A DNA stretch of 64,000 bases from the NCBI GenBank assembly GCA_039881145.1, contig JAYKKI010000009.1, forward strand, positions 14,372,501-14,436,500. Direction: 5' to 3'. The notes beneath the pieces were generated by a model. The model did no database searches and was not told the DNA's origin. It saw nothing but the letters and a program-made list of their open reading frames with translations. The position numbers and the translations under genes were made by a program. Below, piece after piece: positions 24,419 through 37,029 of the stretch. Source of the stretch: Druceiella hillmani (Eukaryota; Arthropoda; Insecta; Lepidoptera; Hepialidae). Each line of letters begins with the position of its first letter. Position 1 is the stretch's first letter.

Positions 24419-25368
24419 CTAACACAATAATAGAAAATTTGAGTAATTTGCTTCCAAACGTATGATACAAGTAGTTTGTGGTCACTTAAAACATGCTTCT
24501 ATTGGCCCTAAACCGTTTGTTTCAACCGCCTCCACACCCATGCTACATTTATTTTATCAAACTTAAAAAATCGAAAATGTGGTAGGTATATACGTATCAC
24601 AACACACTCGACTATGATATTCACAAAACTAATAATAGCAAACTACACTGAAGAACGAATAACAGTTTGATAGCAATACACAAGACAATAGCAGTCGAAA
24701 AACTTACTTTTTGGGTAGAAAAAGGGATGCACTCAGATAAATATGACCGATGCGCTCGGATCATTGACGGGCACTGAGCGGTACGTTGCGACATGCAAGA
24801 CGATCCCCTCTCCTCACGAACCACCTGCTCTAGCGCTAACGGTTAGCGAGTTATTTGATTTGGTTCAATTCTGTCAATTCAGGACTGCAGGGTGCGTGGG
24901 GAGAATTAACAACTAAAGAAATTTACCTGTTATAGAAAATTTCCAGCGTCATAATAATTTATATTCCTTAACTTCAAATAAAAACAATTTAGGTTTTAAC
25001 AAGTGTGATGCATGTTCTAAAATCATAATAGAGTTATTTTGAAAGTCTGGAAATGAAACAGATTTCTAAGTATAAATTGGATTATAATATTGATTTTCAA
25101 CCTTTGATTGTCCATTCCTACATGTGTCAATGTAATACTTTTTATCACTACTCTGTACAAAATATAAACAATAATAGAAGAGAAAAACTGATGCACAGAT
25201 GTTGAAGTCCGACTTCAAATAATCCGCGCGTCAGTATTTCTGTTATTCACGCATGCACAAATATAATGACCGAGGGCAAAACAGATGACTGTTTGTTTCG
25301 ATCCATATCTCCTCTAAGCTACCCTTATTTTGTGCATTTGAATTATTATCGATGGATTCTCTAGTAAA

Positions 25369-25820
25369 CCGGCCGTGCGTTGTCGAAATGGTCGTACCTC
25401 TATGAGTTTACCATTTAGTAGATTACATGTAGATTACCTCCAACCTGGAAAATTTTGAAATTAATTCTTTACGTAAATTATAATTGTTTGCAATGAAGTC
25501 TATAAGTTTCACATATTTCACGGTAATAGGTAATTCTGGACCCATGGTATTTCTGCGCTCCATGAAGTAGTTTAAAATTGGATATTGTCAATAAATATAA
25601 ATAAGAATCTAATAATTTTACATAATAAAACCTAAATAATACAGCGACTACAGTATTGTATTATTCTGCTCCATTGCAGAAATAGACTACTTTATTATTC
25701 TGTTTCATTGGAATGAAACAGAAATGAAAGGAATATCGCGATAAGGAAGACAATTGTAGGTACCGCTCGGCGTTAGGTATCGTTTCTTTTTTATTTTAAT
25801 TCGTCTAATAAAATTTTCAC
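25369..25820 (+). other. Module C2
   Basis: It starts CCGGCCGTGCGTTGTCGAAA and TGGTCGTACCTC. The body, after about 300 bp of AT-rich spacer, has GAATGAAACAGAAATGAAAG, GAATATCGCGATAAGGAAG and CGCTCGGCGTTAGG. The tail is TCGTTTCTTTTTTATTTTAA then TCTAATAAAATTTTC. The GATAAGGAAGA and tail layout match module A, linking A and C. No (TA)n follows this copy. Confidence 0.45.
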
Positions 25821-27780
25821 CTGCTCTTTCAGATTTTTCAGAGAATTTAATACTTTAAATGTGCATAGTTATATATCTTTGGCATGACTGCAGAAAATAA
25901 TAAATCCTAGTGTTATCGCATTCTTGGAAAAGTAGGTAATTTAAAATGAAATTTAGAGCATTCTTGTACATAGTTTCGTACCATGTTGTCTGTTTACCTC
26001 TACAATTTATGGATTGCTTTTAAGAAGCAATTGATATATCATTGCTTAGTCTCTTAGGTTTTGGTTCTTGTGTGCAATTTCGTAGTAAATGTTAAAACCT
26101 TTAATATTATTTATTTTTCGACGAATGAGTATATTAATATACTTAAATTTATAGGGTTGATTTATGCATATATTAAAAGAAACAACAAGTAAGCACTTTT
26201 CAAAATAAACCTGCTAAATATTTGTTGAATAAAAGCGGAGTTACGTTTGTTTATTTATGAGTAGTTAACAGGACAATATTTACAAATAGTGCCAAGATAC
26301 TTCGTACACAATTTCGTTTAAACGGAAAACTTACACTCTCCTAAATATTGTGTATTATTCATATTTATTTTTTCAATAAATTTCTTAAGAAATATTCCAG
26401 ATATTTAAATCGACGAGAAAGCGATACGTTTTAAAATCTCTCTGAATTTAAAACATTATGTTTCTGTATAATAGAGGAATTAATAATATAAAGGTTTGCG
26501 CAGTTGTAAAGATGACTATTAAAATTTCAAAATACAACTCGTGTATTATTTTAAAAATTAACCAAATTAACAATCGGGTTAGCAATGAAGACAAAAATGT
26601 ACTTTCTTATTATTCTCTTATTAAATTAAAAAAACTACTAGTATATTGTTTTTACTTTGCCACGCTGCTGTTATTGCTCTATTTAAGTTTTTAAAGAATA
26701 CCTATACTTGACACCACTGATATAATTTTTTTTGGTAGGTACTGAGTTTATGAATAAAATTGAAAAAAAAAGTTCCGATTGATAGTTTTTTTTTTGAGAT
26801 AGAATTTGCCTACTACGTGTAGCACTAGTATATCTGTAAATATTTTCTACCAGTACTTCTTTCACATCACTTCTATTTTACTCTTTCTGTTAAAATAAAT
26901 CTAAATGAAACACCCTCACTCAATGTAAATAACATGTTTTAACTTGTATTTAAAATTATTTGAAGGTACAATATTTCAAATAATTTAAATTTACCATCTT
27001 TTAATAACTCATGATGGGTAGATCTATAGTAACTCATGATGGTGTAAATGTCTCTTAAATTTAAGGTAACATCGTCCACTTAGATTTTATTAGATACGAA
27101 CTTTCGATATAGAATTTTAAACGGGTTGTTTTTACAAAAAAGGGAATGATTCTATTATTCAAGTTTTTTTATAAAATATACGAAAAGCTCAAATTTAAAC
27201 TTTTAGGTGAATGTACGTATGCACCCTTCTTTATGTTTACCGATAACTTGGCTATTTTTTAATTAATTTCTTTAAAATTTTATCAAAAATACGTTGGAAA
27301 AAAGTGTAAGGATATACCTTACTTGAGGTATCACTGAATGTATTCAACGTTATATTTAATTTTACTAATCACTGGTATTTTTGTATTGTGCCAATTTATC
27401 TCGCGGGGAAAAATAACCTTCAATTAATAATAAAGAAATATCGTTACGCAATTGACGATAGTTATGAATTTTTCTGTGAATTGTTTTTAAAATGAAATAA
27501 AAGCTGATACATTGTAAAATTACATCCATAAATATTTAATTGGATGGTTCTTTTCAAGTGTAAGTGAATTATATTTAAAATGAACTTACGAAGGTTTTTT
27601 TATAACGTTGGTTGATTAATTTATCTATTCATTTCTAAATCAAGGAAGTTAATAACTCATCAAATATATGGAGGCGTACCTTAATAACTGAGAAAACTGT
27701 GGGTTGAAAAATTTGATTAATTTCATCTGAGTGATAAGTTATTATTTTTATACAAACACAAATTCAATATTATCAAAATT
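25821..27780. other. AT-rich spacer, end of unit 2
   Basis: It aligns in patches with 37030-38520 in unit 4 side and 50200-51400 in unit 5 (for example CATGACTGCAGAAAATAATA against CATGACGACAGAACAATAAA). A small duplication of AACTCATGATGG occurs at 27006 and 27031. Frames such as 26458-26694 are AT artefacts. Confidence 0.45.
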
Positions 27781-27836
27781 AGGACTCTTTCTAGAATCCC
27801 ATGAAAATTATTTTATGGGATTCTAGAAAGAGTCCT
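27781..27836. repeat. Long hairpin, 26 bp with one bulge
   Basis: AGGACTCTTTCTAGAATCCC is followed by its reverse complement ending GGGATTCTAGAAAGAGTCCT. Adding CAT.AAAA/TTTTATG, the stem is 26 bp with a single bulged G and a 3-4 nt loop. In the paralogous place (38518-38550) only the right-hand part (AAGTCCTAACGTTTG) exists, so the left arm is a later inverted copy. Confidence 0.9.
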
Positions 27837-27839
27837 AAC

Positions 27840-28820
27840 GTTTGGTACGACTTATAAATCCTTACAATATATTACTCTTTAAAATTTATTTCCTTTTTAA
27901 ATTCTTATTGGCCTACAGTTAATTCTAAAAATATATTTAGTCGATGTATTTAGTTACCAATACGAGAAAGTATTTTTGAACTTTTGTATTACATAAAGTA
28001 TTGTTCCATTAGATCAGTTAAAAACGCTAGTAAAACATAAAGAAAACAAAGTGTGTGACAAAAGTTTATTTTTTTGTGCCTTTTAAGGTTGTTTCCATAT
28101 ATTATATACCTTCCTTTACTATAAATAATAAAAAATCCGACAAGTATGAGTAGGACTTGCGCTTACCGATTTCAATATCTTTGATAAATGTTTATTATAT
28201 TTAATTAACTTTTATTTTACTAGTAATTAAGTATCTTAACACAAAGTTCTTAGTAAAATAGGCGGTTTAATAAAACTGTTTTTTTTCATAAAATATTAAC
28301 ATAAGTCAATTGGTTTTATATTTCCTATAAGCTTTGAAACTTTTTCTATTTGTTTGGACTATTGCAAAATTTTGGCCTTTCAAATTCGGAGATAAGTAAG
28401 AGGGAGGCAATTTAAAGTATGAAAATAGTTAGAACCAAATTACAGATTCTTACGTTATGAAGTGAGAGGTTTTGATATAGACTTGCTAGTAAAATGGACC
28501 TGAAAATGGAATTTTGACTCACGTCAAATACCATTTATAATTTTAGGTCTGAACCTACATATTATATGTAAACTTCAAGTTTCTTGCTTATTTAGTTTGA
28601 AAATTTAAAACCACTCTAAGTCGTTCTTTGCAACTTTAAATTTACTTTCCATTACAATTACATTTATTGCTTTCCAGTTTGGATACGAATGAATTAATTT
28701 AAATTAAGCAGTAAAAACAAAATTAACAAATATTTTGTTTTTGCAAAAGCTTTTGATTCAGTAATATAGTAATAAAGATGTTTTTTTGTTTTTAATCTAT
28801 CCTTACGTAAACTAAAATAT
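27840..28820. other. AT-rich spacer leading to M3
   Basis: It aligns well with 38540-39570, including GTATGAGTAGGACTT at 28144 against 38853. No gene is seen. Confidence 0.5.
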
Positions 28821-28823
28821 AGT

Positions 28824-28854
28824 TTCATTTACAGGTAACCTGAAAAAGGTAAGC
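28824..28854 (+). other. Motif M3: possible 14-nt microexon or recursive splice site
   Basis: A third exact copy of the core (28835-28848) with ATTTACAG before it and GTAAGC after it. The upstream segment CTTACGTAAACTAAAAT is shared with M4 and partly with M5. Confidence 0.4.
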
Positions 28855-29910
28855 GGTTTTTCTCAGTGCAGTGGGAGCTTGCTTTGTTTTATGCGTTATA
28901 CAGACTGTATTTGGACTTTCACTTGTTATTCAAGCAGTAATATGATTCTATGCAGGTATGTGATTCTAAAGTCTAGAACTACAGGTTTGTTTTAAATAAT
29001 GAGATGAATAAGAAATATTTCCAGAATATTTCGGTGTCACTTTTTTTAACATTACTTACTTAGATAGAAAAAAAATATTGTGAAGAAGAAGGCAGTCACG
29101 CTTTTATTAGTTTGGAGACGTTTAATGGGGATATAAAGTATAATAGAAGCGAGAAAGGAACCACAAATAGTAATGTAAAAAAGAATTTACTACAGAATTT
29201 TATGGTCTTTCAGTATTACTGCTCAATCAGTTTGGGTAAAAAAGTCGAATTTCAAAGTCAAGGTAAAGCATCTTGTAAATAAGTTCACAACAAATAACAG
29301 GATAATAAATCACATTTACTACAAACAACATATTAATATATACAAAGAAGAACCTTGGACAAAGAAGAAATACATAATATTATTTTTGTAAATCGATAGC
29401 AAAATGTCATTCGTATTACTTTTGAATGAGTAATGTCGTGTATCCTTGAACCATATTTTAAAAGACTTCTTAGAGAAACACTTTACCTTTTTTTAATGTA
29501 TTTTCATAGGTTTTAAGGATGAGAGAACATGTCTTTCTTTGGATTTTTTGATAATAGGGAATGGCTTCGTCTTGTAACAGTATATATGAGTTCAGTTGAA
29601 GCCTTTAAACCCTTGGTCCCATCTGTTGTTCTTACATAATAGTCGTTATAAAAAATTTAGTTCAAGATGGGTCCAATTTCTCATATCAGCTGCGAAAACA
29701 ATCAGACAATCACTTTGTATAAAAACCGACATCCCGGGAAAATCCCTTGGGTTAGATAACGGATGCTGATTAAAGTACGACATAACGCTAAGTCGAAGCA
29801 GCAGTTAAAAACGCAAATGCTTTCTCGTAATAGCATTAATTTGAGAGGTTATGATAAATTAACGATAAAAAATCTCGAGAACTATATTTTCATCTAACAT
29901 CATTTTTGTA

Positions 29911-30158
29911 CCGGCCGGGTAATTAAAAAAGTAGTCTGCGAATCGCTCGCCTGCCATATGTTTTTCACACTCTCTTATTTAAATGTTTATAAATACTAAC
30001 ATTTGCCTCCTAACATCGCTAACACGAAGCTATTTTTTTTTATTTGGCTTCGATGAAAGAAATGAGAAAATCGTGTTAAGTGGCGATAAGGAAGAAGGAA
30101 AAGCACTGAGTGCAGGGTCATTGTTTTTATTTTAGTGCATTCAATAAAATGAATGTCT
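29911..30158 (+). other. Module A3
   Basis: It starts CCGGCCGGGTAATT and continues with GAATCGCTCGCCTGCCA, TATTTAAATG, GGCTTCGATGAAA and GGCGATAAGGAAGAAGG. A pyrimidine run ending TTTTATTTTAG precedes TGCATTCAATAAAATGAATG, so the tail carries both an acceptor-like sequence and AATAAA. A (TA)n tract follows 20 bp later. Confidence 0.5.
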
Positions 30159-30176
30159 CGCGTACAATCCTACGTC

Positions 30177-30179
<3 letters not shown>

Positions 30180-30208
<29 letters not shown>
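30180..30208. repeat. (TA)n microsatellite after module A3
   Basis: TA tract 20 bp after the A3 tail, followed by a CA-rich run. Confidence 0.95.
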
Positions 30209-30209
<1 letters not shown>

Positions 30210-30214
<5 letters not shown>

Positions 30215-33200
30215 CACAAACACACACACTTTTGTAAGTAGAGCATTTCCTGGTATTATGGCGGATATGGAGGTGGCAAATGAATTGTCATTTCCTTTGT
30301 GTTGATATATTTATGACGTCGTTATATTTGAATGAATTGTCGTGATGTTGCTTTCACTATATTTTTCCTTTAGTCTTCGGTGAATATGGCAAGTAGTATA
30401 GAACTTACTAGGTTACGCCGTGTGTATTTTAAAGTGAATTAATAATACCAACTTGGATGGCAACGATTTTTTACGTTACGATATTTGGTCTAGGGATACA
30501 TTTGTGGCAAAAAAGTAACATAATATGATGATTGATGAAAAAATTGCGTAAACCCCTGAATAACTCATAAATATATTTTGTTTATAAAGAAGATAAAAAT
30601 TTTAGTGACTGATGCAGAAAAAATATATTTTCAATTCGTCTTTTTCCGCTAATATTTTTTCCTCCTCTATTTTATATAACACGATCATAAAATGAAATTC
30701 AAAAGTAAATTTTATTTTGTGCATTTAGCGTTAAACAGATGTTTTTATTGCTATGTTGCCGATAGTAATTCTCATATATATTTCTTTATATTTTGTGGTT
30801 CTTAAAATGATTTGCATGACAACAATGTCTTTAAACATTATCCTTTATACATATAATATTATTTCTTCCCTCGAGAACTTCCTTTCAATTCAAAACGGTA
30901 AACAATCGTTCTAGGTATTCAGACAAAAATGCCGGCTAGCACAATTGCAATATTTCATGTAAATATTTTCCACGCAGAGGATAAATAGACAATAAGAAAA
31001 TATTAACTATGAGTGATCTTCGCGAGGAAGAATTTTCCTGGCGATTCTGAGCTTATGCTGCGATTTTGAGCGTATGTGTTATGACATAATTTCGTCGAAT
31101 ATTCGATATCTGTTTCCGAAAGGAAATCCGTGGGGATGGGTAAATACGAAAATATTTACTGAAGATTATGAGTGGTTTTGTAAATAATGCGATAATAATG
31201 TTCCGGGTAAATCAAAGTTCGAGCTTGAAGAATGTAATTTATGCTGTGTATTACGATTTAACTATATTTTATTTTACTTATTAAAAAAAATGCAAACTTT
31301 GAACTTTACAGTTAAAAGTCTTTCTATTGCCAGCTCTCGGAATATCTAACTTTGATCTGGAAATCTGCGCTATTATTTGTGATGAAGTACCTGAAATAAA
31401 TATTTACTCTTGATGTGATCAGCTTTACATTGCTTAGATTTATATGGAAAGTGATTACGTTAGAAGTAATTAAAAGTCAGGTAATTTTATAAGTATATTA
31501 TATTTTATATTGCTTTCTGGAAAGAAGAGATATTTCTCTAAGAAATATGTTGTTTTTAAATTTTTGCAATATTTATTACGATCTAAATTCGCATTTGAAA
31601 AACGACGTGCATCTTTGTACGTTGGTCTCTACGTATGTACCCATGTATATATAAATACCGCTACAGGTTACAATTCTTAACTCAATTAAATGATTTTTTT
31701 TCTATCTTCTTCTTGGTTAAACATTAAAGTAGGAGGTTAATCATTTGTAAGTTTATTTTTTTCGCTCATCATTATACCGTTTTGCTTTTAATTTACTTCG
31801 TTTTTCACTTTTTCTTAGGGTTATTTATTTAATAATATCCCTATTTAAAAAACTTTTGGGTTTACAAATAGTTTGTATGGCACAAATAGTCAGTCCCGAT
31901 CAGTTTGGACCTTGATACGATGATTGAACGATAATTCGTTGAGATATGAGCGGAAAGGAGATTGTGAAAGGAAACGTATTTACACGCTGTTTAATTACTT
32001 GTGTGGATGTTTAATACTTTGTTAACTAAAATGTTCTCGTAATAATTTTATACTAAGCTAAACACAGGAAATAGAAACGAGCTTTGTTTTTAAAACCAAA
32101 AAACGAACGAATGTATGAAATGTATGTATGGACTTCGAATATAACCAGAAATCTTTAAAATACATTTTTAAACCTTTTTCACTTATATTTACTATCTTTG
32201 TTAACAAGTTTTTCAATATTGAAACCCGAGTAACTTACTGTAAACATATTCCACGATATTAGAGTGGAAACGATAATAAGATTGAATTAGTGAGAGTGGA
32301 AATCAAGTAGCATAAAAGTGTCCGAGACAACAGAAAAGTTTTTAAGTCATATTTCACAGAAAATTATACAAATATAGACGATGTGCTGTTTTTCTTCTTG
32401 ATTCTCATTTTGTGGATATAAAATCATCTTTACTAAATTATATTCTCTCGCGTATATTCCACCACATTATCTCATTACTACCTCATATTTTATTTTCATT
32501 ACTGCCCGTAATTTGCATGCTGACATGTTTTAATTTCGTTGTTATTCATAATTTTGTTTATATTTTTTTTGATTGTTACACATATTGATACATTTTTTTT
32601 CCATAATGTACATATTACTAAATTTTAAGTCAAAAAACATAATGGTATTAGTAATATTTCAAAAACTGACTGGAAATTTTGAAAAAAGATTGGACTTGAT
32701 TGGAATTACAGTACTACAAAAATGTCATCAATTATATAATCAATATGTGTTAGAGTTTTTACTAAGATTTGTAATATATGAGATTGGTCGAGGATGACGT
32801 AATAAAGTAAAAAGTTATTACCTTTTATTTTCATTTTTTGAAATTTATTATTTTTATTGATTTTAAGCGATCAATGTATAATAAGAAATTATGAACTCCT
32901 TAATTAAATATCGACCGCTTCTCACAAATTTACGAGTCAAGCGTCTTGTCCTCTAATTTATTGATACTAACTATTCTAATAATATTATTAACAAGGGGTT
33001 ATAGGTAATTTAAAATTTTAGAGGCCAAAACCAGATTCATGGGAGGAAGTTCAATGTGACGTTACGTCTATAAAAGTATGACTATTTAAATATGTTTTGC
33101 ATTTTACTTTTACGACATCGATATGTTTAAATTAGTTTTTAAATTTTTTTTATGATATAAAACATTTTGAGCAAATAAATAGATCTGAAAATCAAATGGA

Positions 33201-33955
33201 TACTCTATTTTATAAATACGTTATATGTGCCTAACATAATTTCAACTGTCATTGTAACGAATATTTCAAAACACAGCATTTTGTAATCAGAATGAATGCC
33301 GTCAAAAGACAAATGGTTTTACTTACAAGTCACTGGAATTACAACAAAAGTATTCGCAAGTTCTTTATATTATGTGAATGACAGCTAAAACTAGCTTTAA
33401 TTAAGATAAACCCTTATCATATTCGGAAATGCCCGGGACAAAGAAACTTTCATATGTAGATAGGTATATTATATCGTTTACCTTTATAAATAGAGCTTTA
33501 CATCGACGATATTTTTAGCTTTCACAAATAAAATTCATAAGAATTATTATTTTCATTATTATTAAATAATTTCTTAAATTTATTTAATGTTAAAATTTTT
33601 AATTATATTTTTTAATAGTCTTAAGCTTTTCTTCTTATAAATATAACTTAGAATTTCCAATTGTTAAAGAACTTAGGAAAAAAGTATGAGCTTTTTGGGA
33701 CGCCTGGCACATATGGAACATATAGTTTTTTTTATATTTTTACGTTGGAATATTTTTATTTGAACGAATTTAAAGCGAATAAATTAATATTCAGATAGTT
33801 GTCTATAACAAAAATATTAATTTAATTTTATTGCTTATTTTATGGAAAAATATATCACAGATAATTTTTTTTAACAGTCTATTAAGAATAAATGTTTACC
33901 CACGATGGAACGGAGGAAGTATATACCTTTAGGGTAAGAGGTTTTGATTGTTTTG
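30210..33955. other. AT-rich spacer between A3 and B3
   Basis: The left part aligns with units 1 and 2 (30240-30400; 30920-31430). The middle aligns with unit 5 (31660-31720 against 44090-44150, sharing TACAGGT.ACAATTCTTAAC) and unit 4 (32200-32300 against 39970-40080). No gene is seen. Confidence 0.45.
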
Positions 33956-33959
33956 TATG

Positions 33960-34525
33960 CAATCCAATATTCCTACTTATCTCCAAAACAGTTTGACTGA
34001 TTTAAATACGGTTTTCTGAAAAATGTTTTTGATACATTGGAAATGGTTCTTACATAGCTGTTACGATGATTACTCTCTAGGTGGCACCTTAATAAATATT
34101 TTGTTTCAAACAAAAGTTCCCATTTACCTCCCAAACGGCTTGACCCATTTAGATACGGTTTTCTACACATTATTTGGAATTAATCGGTGATGGTTCTTAG
34201 ATGTTGTTAGCTCCTAACCGCCACCTGGGGGCGCTGCAACATTTTTTTGTTAATGAATGTCACCATTTATCTCCAAAATGATTTGACGATTTAGACAATA
34301 TAGTTTTCAGATAAGTGTTATTTACCATACCGGGGGGCGCTGCAACATTTTGTTGCAAATTAATATTTCCATTTATCTCCAAAATTGTTTGACCGATTTA
34401 GACACGTGTTGTTGCAAAATATTTGAGACTAATCAGCGATGGTTCTTAAATAACTGTTATGATATTATCTCAACAAGGGGCGCTGCTATATCTTGTTGCA
34501 AAGGAACATTTCCATTTACCTCTAC
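33960..34525 (+). repeat. ~143-bp minisatellite, about four copies, inverted relative to 13.4 kb
   Basis: Each copy has CCATTTATCTCCAAAA or CCATTTACCTCC, TTTAGA.ACGGTTTTCT, GATGGTTCTTA and GGGGGCGCTGCAACATTTT. Copies start near 33975, 34120, 34260 and 34365. Monomers have diverged from each other about as much as from the 13.4-kb cluster. Confidence 0.8.
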
Positions 34526-34529
34526 AAGA

Positions 34530-34640
34530 TGTAAAGCTAGCCGAATTAAGTAGGAAAGAACCTACAAGACAGAAAGCTGGCCGAATAGAATAGATGGAAT
34601 TTTAACTCCGATCCAAATGCGCCATTAGATCTTTCATATC
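34530..34640 (+). repeat. GCCGAATTAAGT repeat next to the minisatellite
   Basis: AAAGCTAGCCGAATTAAGTA and GAAAGCTGGCCGAATAGAAT, then CCAAATGCGCCATTAGAT, match the reverse complement of 19200-19375. Confidence 0.7.
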
Positions 34641-34960
34641 AAAAATCATAAATTATAGTTATTGAATTTAATCATGGCCATGATTGTGCTATTAGTTTAA
34701 CGTGCCTACATAAATTTACTAAACCACTAATTTTAAAAAACAAATTTTACATTTTGACGTGTTAATGAATTTTGTTTTTATAAAGTATTCAAGGAGTTGA
34801 AGCTAGGTGTAAACACACATAAAATTTAAATTTAAACACCTATCAAAATTTTAGGTAATTACCTTTGCTAGTAATGTTGTAAAATATAGAGAATCAAGTG
34901 AATGTTCTGAGCTGAATAAATAAAATATCCGCTCAAAGTCAGAGTGAAGGAAGAAATTTA

Positions 34961-35196
34961 TGAGCGGCCGGGCAACTGGATTCGAGCGCTGTTCGCGTGC
35001 CACTCTCGCTAAACCTCTGTTCCCACCCGCCCATATAAGTGCAAATCAATACGAATATTTGTCTTTATCTGAATGTCGTCAGAATAAGAAAACTTGCTCA
35101 AATGAGAAGAATATTACGGTTGGGAAGAGAAAGTATAATATAAGGCGGCATTCACTTTCGGGACTAGTTTTTAGTGTATTCAATAAAATAAATGTG
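34961..35196 (+). other. Module B3
   Basis: The best-preserved B copy. It starts TGAGCGGCCGGGCAACTGGA and continues with CATATAAGTGCAAATCAATA. After AATATTTGTCTTT come GAATATTACGGTTGGGAAG, GGCGGCATTCACTTTCGG and the tail AGTGTATTCAATAAAATAAA. A 79-codon ATG ORF happens to span it, but B2 and B4 stop early in that frame. A tRNA-like B box (GGATTCGAGC) can be read in the head, but no matching A box is seen. Confidence 0.5.
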
Positions 35197-35290
35197 TAAT
35201 TTATATTGTTTCGTTTGTGGGGAAACGGTGCGTACTTTTATGGAGAGTTCGCTGATATTGTTAAGAATATATTGCTATTTTAAATGTGAT

Positions 35291-35293
<3 letters not shown>

Positions 35294-35378
<85 letters not shown>
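35294..35378. repeat. (TA)n microsatellite after module B3
   Basis: A nearly pure TA tract about 100 bp after the B3 tail. Confidence 0.95.
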
Positions 35379-35381
<3 letters not shown>

Positions 35382-35619
35382 AATTAATTTCCATTTGTAA
35401 GAGTTTTTAACGAGAACCAATTTGAAGAAAAGAAGAATTATAAAAGGATTTATCCAATAATACAATCCCTTTCATTTTATTTTTTTCGGACAGTTTGAAT
35501 ATTTCCTTTACTTTAATATATAAGTCATTCAAGATTGAGATGGAACAAAAGTTGGATTTGTCCCATTCCGAAAATATATACTTTTTATCACTTTGACACA
35601 GATGAGGATATATATCTAT

Positions 35620-35622
<3 letters not shown>

Positions 35623-35683
<61 letters not shown>

Positions 35684-35684
35684 G
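35623..35684. repeat. (TA)n microsatellite
   Basis: TA tract flanked by two copies of GATATATATCTAT, which suggests local slippage duplication. Confidence 0.95.
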
Positions 35685-35699
35685 GATATATATATCTAT

Positions 35700-36368
35700 T
35701 ACATTTCTCGAATATATATCTATCATATGAAGTGTGATGGTCACATACACCTTGGTAATAAATGTATATCGGTTTCATGTGGCGCTCAAAAAATGATACG
35801 ATATGAATTGTAATGAACCATTCAAGATTAATAATGCCTAAAGCAAAGTCACTAATAAATATTCAGTACGTTGCGAAACTCAGCAAATAAAAAACTTATC
35901 TGTTACTGAAAAGTTCCAGCCTCATAATAATTTATATTCCTTAATTTCATATAAAAGTGTTTTAGATTTGAACAAATGTAATGCAATTTGTAATATCATA
36001 GTAGTATTATTTTTAAAGTATGGAAATTAAGCAGGTTTCTAAGAAAAAACTTTATTACAATATTGACTTTCAACTTTGATATTACTTTTGATTGAATATT
36101 GACTTCAAACTTTGATGTTCATTCTTAATCTAATAAATTATCCATTGAGGATAATTATTAAATTCGCATCTGTGTCAAAGTGATACTTTCTATCATTTAT
36201 TTGTATGAAATATGAACAATAATCCTCGCGTGAGTTTTTCTTTTATTTACACAGGTACAAATATAACGACCGAGAATAAAATAGATGCTTGTTTTTTCCG
36301 CTCCACGTTTCTTCTAGGCGGCCCTAATTTTATCCTTTCAAATTATTGTCAATGGATTCTCCAGAAAA
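35700..36368. other. AT-rich spacer between B3 and C3
   Basis: Positions 35760-35885 align with 21515-21635 in unit 2; this is the empty site for the pogo-like element. Positions 36205-36365 align with 25215-25368 and 41395-41534. No gene is seen. Confidence 0.5.
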
Positions 36369-36945
36369 CCGGCCATACACCGCCGAAATGGTCGTACCTC
36401 AATGAATTACCATTTAGTATATTGCTTATCAATTACATGTAATGTGGAAATTTTTGAAATCATTTCTTTACGTAACTTATAATTTTTATAATGAATGATA
36501 AGTTTCAAAAATTCAACGGTAACAGTTCATTCTGGCCCCAGAATTTTTCTGCCCTCTATAAACTATTTAAAATTTCTAAATATAGATAGGTATAAGTCAG
36601 AATCTAATAATTCTACATAATAAAACCTTAATAGTACAGCGACTACAGTGCTCCCCATGCTTAAATTGGCTATTAACTATATAAACGATCATGAAAATAG
36701 ATATAAACATCCATCCGTCACAAAACTTTGTTTACTTAAATTTTGTTTAATATACATGTAAATAAATACTGATTTTTAGCTTTATTTTAATATCACTGCG
36801 ATGAGACAACTTCTCTATTATTCTATTCCGTCGTCGGAACGAAATAGGTATGAAAGGAATATCACGACGAGGAAAAGAACACTATGGTACCACTCGTCAT
36901 CAGAATCGTTTCTTTTTTATTTCAGCTTATCCAAAAAATAAATGG
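36369..36945 (+). other. Module C3
   Basis: It starts CCGGCCATACACCGCCGAAA and TGGTCGTACCTC. The body has CGTCGGAACGAAATAGGTAT, GAATATCACGACGAGGAAA and CACTCGTCATCAGAATCG. The tail is TTTCTTTTTTATTTCAGCTT then CCAAAAAATAAATGG. TTTCAG gives an acceptor-like end to the pyrimidine run. A (TA)n tract starts 3 bp after the tail. Confidence 0.45.
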
Positions 36946-36947
36946 TA

Positions 36948-36975
36948 ATATATATATTTATATATATGTATATAT

Positions 36976-37025
<50 letters not shown>
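36948..37025. repeat. (TA)n microsatellite after module C3
   Basis: It starts 3 bp after the C3 tail. Confidence 0.95.
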
Positions 37026-37027
<2 letters not shown>

Positions 37028-37029
37028 CC

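Larger units (their letters stand above)
21633..24905 (-). mobile_element. Pogo/Tigger-like DNA transposon insertion
   Basis: Compared with unit 3, array sequence is interrupted after GGTAAACTGAG (about 21632; unit 3 about 35883) and resumes at about 24905 (CTAAAGAAATTTACCTG against 35885). The left end reads TTCAGTTGAAACG. The right end, reverse-complemented, has CAGAATTGAACC, a weak inverted match. The transposase runs on the minus strand. The element is old and contains a nested MITE. Confidence 0.75.
12199..28834 (+). repeat. Array unit 2 (M2 to M3)
   Basis: The longest unit. It holds M2, the sequence upstream of module A (14340-14460), then a (TA)n tract in place of module A, a half MITE (14925), a full MITE (17184), module B2 (20991), a pogo-like element (21633-24905) and module C2 (25369). 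The sequence after the (TA)n at 14540-14660 aligns with 2305-2460 of unit 1. Module A and its flank have therefore been deleted exactly where the (TA)n now sits. Confidence 0.6.

Noticed and set aside
34961..35196. Module B as a tRNA-derived SINE
   Set aside because: A B-box-like GGATTCGAGC is present in B3 only; B2 and B4 lack it and no A box was found.
34960..35199. 79-codon ORF spanning module B3
   Set aside because: The same frame stops early in B2 and B4, so it is not a conserved protein.
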